DNA of 9,181 nucleotides from the NCBI GenBank assembly GCA_020722645.1, contig DYKL01000022.1, forward strand, positions 1 to 9,181. Reading direction: 5' to 3'. Source of the stretch: Acetofilamentum sp. Its GTDB lineage: Bacteria; Bacteroidota; Bacteroidia; Bacteroidales; JAFGUD01. Both the position numbers and the translations under genes were made by a program. The notes beneath the pieces are model-generated. The model was given only the letters and a program-made list of their open reading frames with translations. It did not search any database and was not told the DNA's origin. Each line of letters begins with the position of its first letter. The first letter of the stretch is position 1. Positions 5,888 to 9,181 of this stretch are shown in pieces.

Positions 5888-6751
5888 TTATTTAATATTA
5901 TCCTGAAAGCTACGTAAAGAGTTATAAATCTGTTCGTTTTTCCATTCAATATAATCAACATCAGGCGAACTCTCAGAAAATCTGAAATATAAATCGTTTA
6001 TATCCATAAAAGTTTTAAGCAGGAAAAAAGTTCTGTCAATAAAAAGCGAATTTGTAGCGTAAACTTCTTGTTTCAAATTCAGTTTATAAATGCTTATTAA
6101 TGTTTCTTTTCCTTTGTAAGGTTGTTGGACAAATTGTTCAAGTTTTTCCTCGTCAAAAACATTTTCGGGTATTTCGTCAATCTTCTGGGCATAGATAAAA
6201 TATGATTTATTAAGACGCTGTTTCCATTCCAAAACATCATTTCTGTATATTTTCAACATCAAATTTGTAATTTCATATATAGCAATGTCTTTATTATACT
6301 GGTTAGCAGAAATGTATTCTTTAATCAGAGAAACGGTATCCTGAGGGACAAAATCGCAGGAATCAAGAACATTAAGCAAACTAAACATTTGGTTTTGAAC
6401 CGAATTTGTTGAAATTTCCTCCTCTTTCTGAAGATTGTGAAGCAAAGCAATGAATTCAGAAAAAACTTTGATTTTAAAATCAACATCGTCCACAATCTGA
6501 GTTTTTTCAATATTCAAAACAGAGTCAGGATTTTCAGCAGTCATAAGATTAGCAAATTCAAGCTGATAATCATTTTCATAATTAATTTGCTGACTTGCCA
6601 CATAATAATAATTTATAATATTTTTCACTAAAATTTCTCCGGATTCGTAAGAAATTCTTTTAGAATTATCATCAACAACTTCGCAGGAAGATAAAAAGAA
6701 AGCATATATTACCAAAAATGCTATTACTTTGTAGAATAAATTAGTTTTCAT
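5888..6751 (-). CDS. Predicted lipoprotein of unknown function inside the dcw cluster
   Basis: The 287-residue product begins with a basic-hydrophobic signal peptide (MKTNLFYKVIAFLVIYAFFL) ending in a lipobox LSSC, with the lipidated Cys at residue 23. Acidic residues follow it (E24, D27, D28), loosely like the lipoprotein export signals that send Bacteroidota lipoproteins to the cell surface, but the match is weak. The mature part has no repeats, membrane segment or catalytic motif I recognise. It looks almost entirely helical, is rich in Ile, Asn, Glu and Tyr, and ends RSFQDNIK. It lies 67 nt after murG, behind a good promoter, and 12 nt before murC, so it probably shares a transcript with murC-ftsQAZ. 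No lipoprotein is a standard member of the cluster here. A role in envelope growth or division is suggested only by position. Confidence 0.85.
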   Translation of the reverse strand: MKTNLFYKVIAFLVIYAFFLSSCEVVDDNSKRISYESGEILVKNIINYYYVASQQINYENDYQLEFANLMTAENPDSVLNIEKTQIVDDVDFKIKVFSEFIALLHNLQKEEEISTNSVQNQMFSLLNVLDSCDFVPQDTVSLIKEYISANQYNKDIAIYEITNLMLKIYRNDVLEWKQRLNKSYFIYAQKIDEIPENVFDEEKLEQFVQQPYKGKETLISIYKLNLKQEVYATNSLFIDRTFFLLKTFMDINDLYFRFSESSPDVDYIEWKNEQIYNSLRSFQDNIK

Positions 6752-6782
6752 ATTAAATATTTTATTGATTTTTAATAATTTG

Positions 6783-6816
6783 CAAACTTAAAAAATATTT
6801 TCATAATACAAGCAAA
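6783..6816 (-). promoter_or_regulatory. Internal Bacteroidota-type promoter before the lipoprotein gene
   Basis: On the minus strand, TAAGTTTG (6790-6783) is an exact TAnnTTTG -7 box. TTTG at 6816-6813 lies 22 nt upstream, and a TTG at 6811-6809 would give 18 nt; both spacings are acceptable. The upstream element begins just after the murG stop, and the -7 box is about 31 nt from the lipoprotein ATG. It would give lipoprotein-murC-ftsQ-ftsA-ftsZ a promoter independent of the genes upstream. The match is seen; activity is inferred. Confidence 0.6.
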
Positions 6817-6818
6817 CT

Positions 6819-7928
6819 TTACATTATATTTTTAAATAATATATCAACAATTTCATCAGTAGCCTGAGGTTTCGCATATTTAGCGATATTTCCGGATAAT
6901 TCAGAAATTTTGTTTTCATCAGCAATAGTTTTCAGAGCAGTCTCAATTAACAAATCAACAGCTTTGGTATCTTCAATTTTTAAAGCGGCGTTAATTTTTA
7001 CCAAAGCCTGAGCATTTTTATCCTGATGATTTTCAGCAACATTAGGAGAAGGTACAAATATAACAGCTTTTTCCAATAAAGCAAGCTCAGAAATAGAAAT
7101 TGCACCGGCCCTTGAAACTACTAAATCTGCTGCTTTATAAGCTAAATCCATACGGTTTATAAATTCAGTTATTACAACATTTTCCTTATTATTCTGTTTG
7201 TCAAAAAATTCGCTGACTTCTTTAAAATAAGCCTTACCGGTTTGAACTAAAAACTGAACACCGGAATGAGCAATTTTATCGTAATTTTTCATAAAAGCCA
7301 CATTAAGAGTTCTTGCACCAAGGCTGCCACCGGTCATAAGAACGACTTTTTTGTGCGGATTAAGTTTAAAAAATTCGCACGCTACTTGTTTGTTTGCATC
7401 GGTCTTTTTAAGGTTTCTGACCGGATTTCCGGTAAAATGAATTTTCTCCTTCGGGAAAAACTTATCTAAATCATCGTAAGCAACGCAGATAGCAGATGCA
7501 TTTTTTGCAAACATTTTATTTGTAATACCTGGATATGAGTTTTGTTCCTGAATAAGATAAGGAATTCTGAATTTATTGGCTGCTTTTAAAATAGGGGCGC
7601 TTGCATATCCGCCAACTCCAACAATTGCATCAGGTTTATTTTCTATGACAATTTTACGAGCCATAGAAATACTTTTACGGTATAGATAAAGCGTTTTGAT
7701 AAGTTTTAAGCTCAACTTTCTTTGTAATCCAACAACCGGTAAACCAATAATTCTGTAACCTGCCTGAGGAACTTTATCCATTTCCATACGTTTATCAGCA
7801 CCAACAAATAAAATTTCAGTATTCGGCTGTTTTTCTTTAATCTTATCAGCAATTGCAATAGCAGGGAAAACGTGTCCACCTGTACCGCCACCACATATTA
7901 TTATTTTCAAATCTTTCATTTTTTTCAT
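6819..7928 (-). CDS. murG: MurG, lipid II-forming GlcNAc transferase
   Basis: This is a peripheral membrane GT-B glycosyltransferase (GT28) that transfers GlcNAc from UDP-GlcNAc to lipid I, giving lipid II. The 369 residues contain the N-terminal glycine-rich loop GGGTGGHVFPAIA at 13-25 and the second loop VGVGGYASAPI at 103-113. QEQNSYPG is at 127-134. The C-domain loop TGGSLGA is at 199-205, and the UDP-binding region has SRAGAISISE at 272-281 and NHQDKNAQA at 300-308. Length is typical. The start could be residue 1 or Met4; the first ATG lies only 3 nt after the ftsW stop, giving tight coupling, so I keep it. All expected functional motifs are present and the assignment is secure. Confidence 0.98.
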   Translation of the reverse strand: MKKMKDLKIIICGGGTGGHVFPAIAIADKIKEKQPNTEILFVGADKRMEMDKVPQAGYRIIGLPVVGLQRKLSLKLIKTLYLYRKSISMARKIVIENKPDAIVGVGGYASAPILKAANKFRIPYLIQEQNSYPGITNKMFAKNASAICVAYDDLDKFFPKEKIHFTGNPVRNLKKTDANKQVACEFFKLNPHKKVVLMTGGSLGARTLNVAFMKNYDKIAHSGVQFLVQTGKAYFKEVSEFFDKQNNKENVVITEFINRMDLAYKAADLVVSRAGAISISELALLEKAVIFVPSPNVAENHQDKNAQALVKINAALKIEDTKAVDLLIETALKTIADENKISELSGNIAKYAKPQATDEIVDILFKNIM

Positions 7929-7931
7929 TTT

Positions 7932-9149
7932 TTAATCAACAATAAACGGATAATCTTTTATTTCTAAAGCTTCTTCTTCAACAATTTCTTCCTGTTCAAT
8001 TTGAATTTCAGTGTTTTCATCAGTTTTTGCAACTACCGGTTTAATTGAAGTACGTGAATTGTTCTGGCTGATGTTCAGAATAATTCCAATCTGAGCTGCA
8101 GTCATAATCATAGCTGTACCGCCGTGGCTAACAAGCGGAAGCGGCTGACCTGTAACAGGAATAATTCCGATATTTACAATAATATGCAAAAAAGCCTGAA
8201 AAATTATGTTAAACGTTATACCTAAAGTCAGAAACAGCGGAAAAGACCATTTTTGTTGCCGGATTATCAGACCAATCCTGTATAGAAAGAACAAATAAAG
8301 AGAAATAACTAAAACAACACCGAAAATTCCGTATTCTTCGGCAATAATTGCAAAAACAAAATCGGAAAAAGAACTTTCAAGAACGTGTTTCTGTTCGCTT
8401 TTACCGGGTTTGATAACAATACCGCCATTAGAAATCGCAATTTTAGCCTGCAATTTCTGATAACTGTTATCGAATCTATTGAGCCAAGTCTCTCCACGTG
8501 AAGTTTTTGTAATCATTGCAAATATAAAAAGAGCTAAACCGATAACAGCGAAAACAGCAAAGACTCTGTAAAATTTTTTTCTGTCCAGAGGACTAACAAA
8601 TAAAAGAGCAAACAAAGTCAAGGACATTAAAAATGCTGTCGAAAAACCTTCTTTTGCAGTTAAAATAATAATTGGGACAGTAACAATCAACAGATGTTTG
8701 ATTATTTTATCGTGATTTTCTTTATTAAAATTAAATTCAGAAATTATCTTTGAAATATAAATTACCAAAGCAAGTTTTACAAAATCAGAAGTCTGAAACT
8801 CAATACCTAAAAAAGGAATCGTAAGCCATCTTTTAGCATCACTACGTTCGACTCCAAAAAAAACAGTAATTAAAGTCAAAAAAGCCGCCAAACCTAATAT
8901 ATAGACAGCTGTCTTAGAATAAATCTGATAAGGTGTCTGGCTTAAAATAACCATAAGAGTAAAAGCGATACCTGAAAAAAACAACTGTTTAATGAGTATG
9001 ATAAAAGAAAAATTACGTGCAGAAGAGTTTAATACCATTTTGGTAAAAGTACTTCCGACAATCAATGCAGACAACAACATCAAAACAGCAACTATAATAA
9101 TAATTGTTCTGTCGCCTTTTAATATTTTATTTAAGTTGTTTTTTATCAT
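7932..9149 (-). CDS. ftsW: FtsW, septal peptidoglycan polymerase (SEDS family)
   Basis: FtsW is a polytopic inner-membrane glycosyltransferase that polymerises lipid II at the septum together with its partner class B PBP (FtsI). The 405 residues show a run of hydrophobic helices from about residue 15 to 360. SEDS landmarks are RWLTIPFLGIEFQTSDFVKL at 107-126, SSFSDFVFAIIAEEYGIFG at 259-277 with D263 in the position of the catalytic Asp, and GQPLPLVSHGGTAM at 334-347. A cytoplasmic acidic tail (residues 375-405, ending DYPFIVD) follows the last helix. RodA is the main alternative, but the position between the presumed murD and murG fixes it as FtsW. QTSD replaces the textbook QPSE, which I believe is usual in this phylum. 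It ends 3 nt before murG. Confidence 0.96.
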   Translation of the reverse strand: MIKNNLNKILKGDRTIIIIVAVLMLLSALIVGSTFTKMVLNSSARNFSFIILIKQLFFSGIAFTLMVILSQTPYQIYSKTAVYILGLAAFLTLITVFFGVERSDAKRWLTIPFLGIEFQTSDFVKLALVIYISKIISEFNFNKENHDKIIKHLLIVTVPIIILTAKEGFSTAFLMSLTLFALLFVSPLDRKKFYRVFAVFAVIGLALFIFAMITKTSRGETWLNRFDNSYQKLQAKIAISNGGIVIKPGKSEQKHVLESSFSDFVFAIIAEEYGIFGVVLVISLYLFFLYRIGLIIRQQKWSFPLFLTLGITFNIIFQAFLHIIVNIGIIPVTGQPLPLVSHGGTAMIMTAAQIGIILNISQNNSRTSIKPVVAKTDENTEIQIEQEEIVEEEALEIKDYPFIVD

Positions 9150-9181
9150 TTAGTTAAGTTTATCAAGTTCAAAGTGCATTG
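9150..9181 (-). CDS. 3' end of an upstream gene, probably murD (partial)
   Basis: The frame ending in TAA at 9152-9150 reads ...MHFELDKLN and stops directly before the ftsW ATG with no spacer, matching the tight packing elsewhere in the operon. In Bacteroidota dcw clusters the gene before ftsW is normally murD. Only about ten residues are visible, so the identity is inferred from gene order alone. Confidence 0.35.
   Translation of the reverse strand, partial: MHFELDKLN

Overview
This AT-rich window is the distal part of a division and cell wall (dcw) cluster from a member of the Bacteroidota. The assignment rests on three things: the gene order ftsW-murG-murC-ftsQ-ftsA-ftsZ with no murB or ddl between murC and ftsQ; FtsW, FtsQ, FtsA and FtsZ sequences of the Bacteroidota kind; and two TTG/TTTG...TAnnTTTG promoter motifs, with no obvious Shine-Dalgarno dependence. 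I cannot name the genus.

Layout, all genes on the minus strand and read from right to left. At 9150-9181 is the 3' end of an upstream gene, by position probably murD. Then come ftsW (7932-9149), murG (6819-7928), a predicted lipoprotein of unknown function (5888-6751), murC (4496-5875), ftsQ (3686-4495), ftsA (2284-3666, or from 3705) and ftsZ (616-2076). A strong intrinsic terminator at 551-591 closes the operon. Junctions are tight (0 to about 20 nt) except for two: 67 nt before the lipoprotein gene, which holds a good internal promoter, and 207 nt between ftsA and ftsZ, which holds a hairpin and four copies of a 9-bp tandem repeat. Left of the terminator is a GC-richer patch (359-538) with a 59-codon plus-strand ORF containing a duplicated motif, followed by a separate 69-residue antitoxin-like gene (53-262) with its own promoter.

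How the genes work together: MurC adds L-Ala to UDP-MurNAc to start the stem peptide. MurG adds GlcNAc to lipid I to make lipid II. FtsW polymerises lipid II at the septum. FtsQ is the inner-membrane scaffold, FtsA the membrane anchor and FtsZ the GTP-driven ring polymer. The unassigned lipoprotein is embedded among them and probably co-transcribed with murC-ftsQAZ.

Most of the window is conserved core machinery. The parts most worth a second look are the lipoprotein, the repeat-like patch at 359-538, the ftsA-ftsZ intergenic element and the acidic FtsZ tail. I see no CRISPR array, tRNA, rRNA, transposase or obvious defence system.
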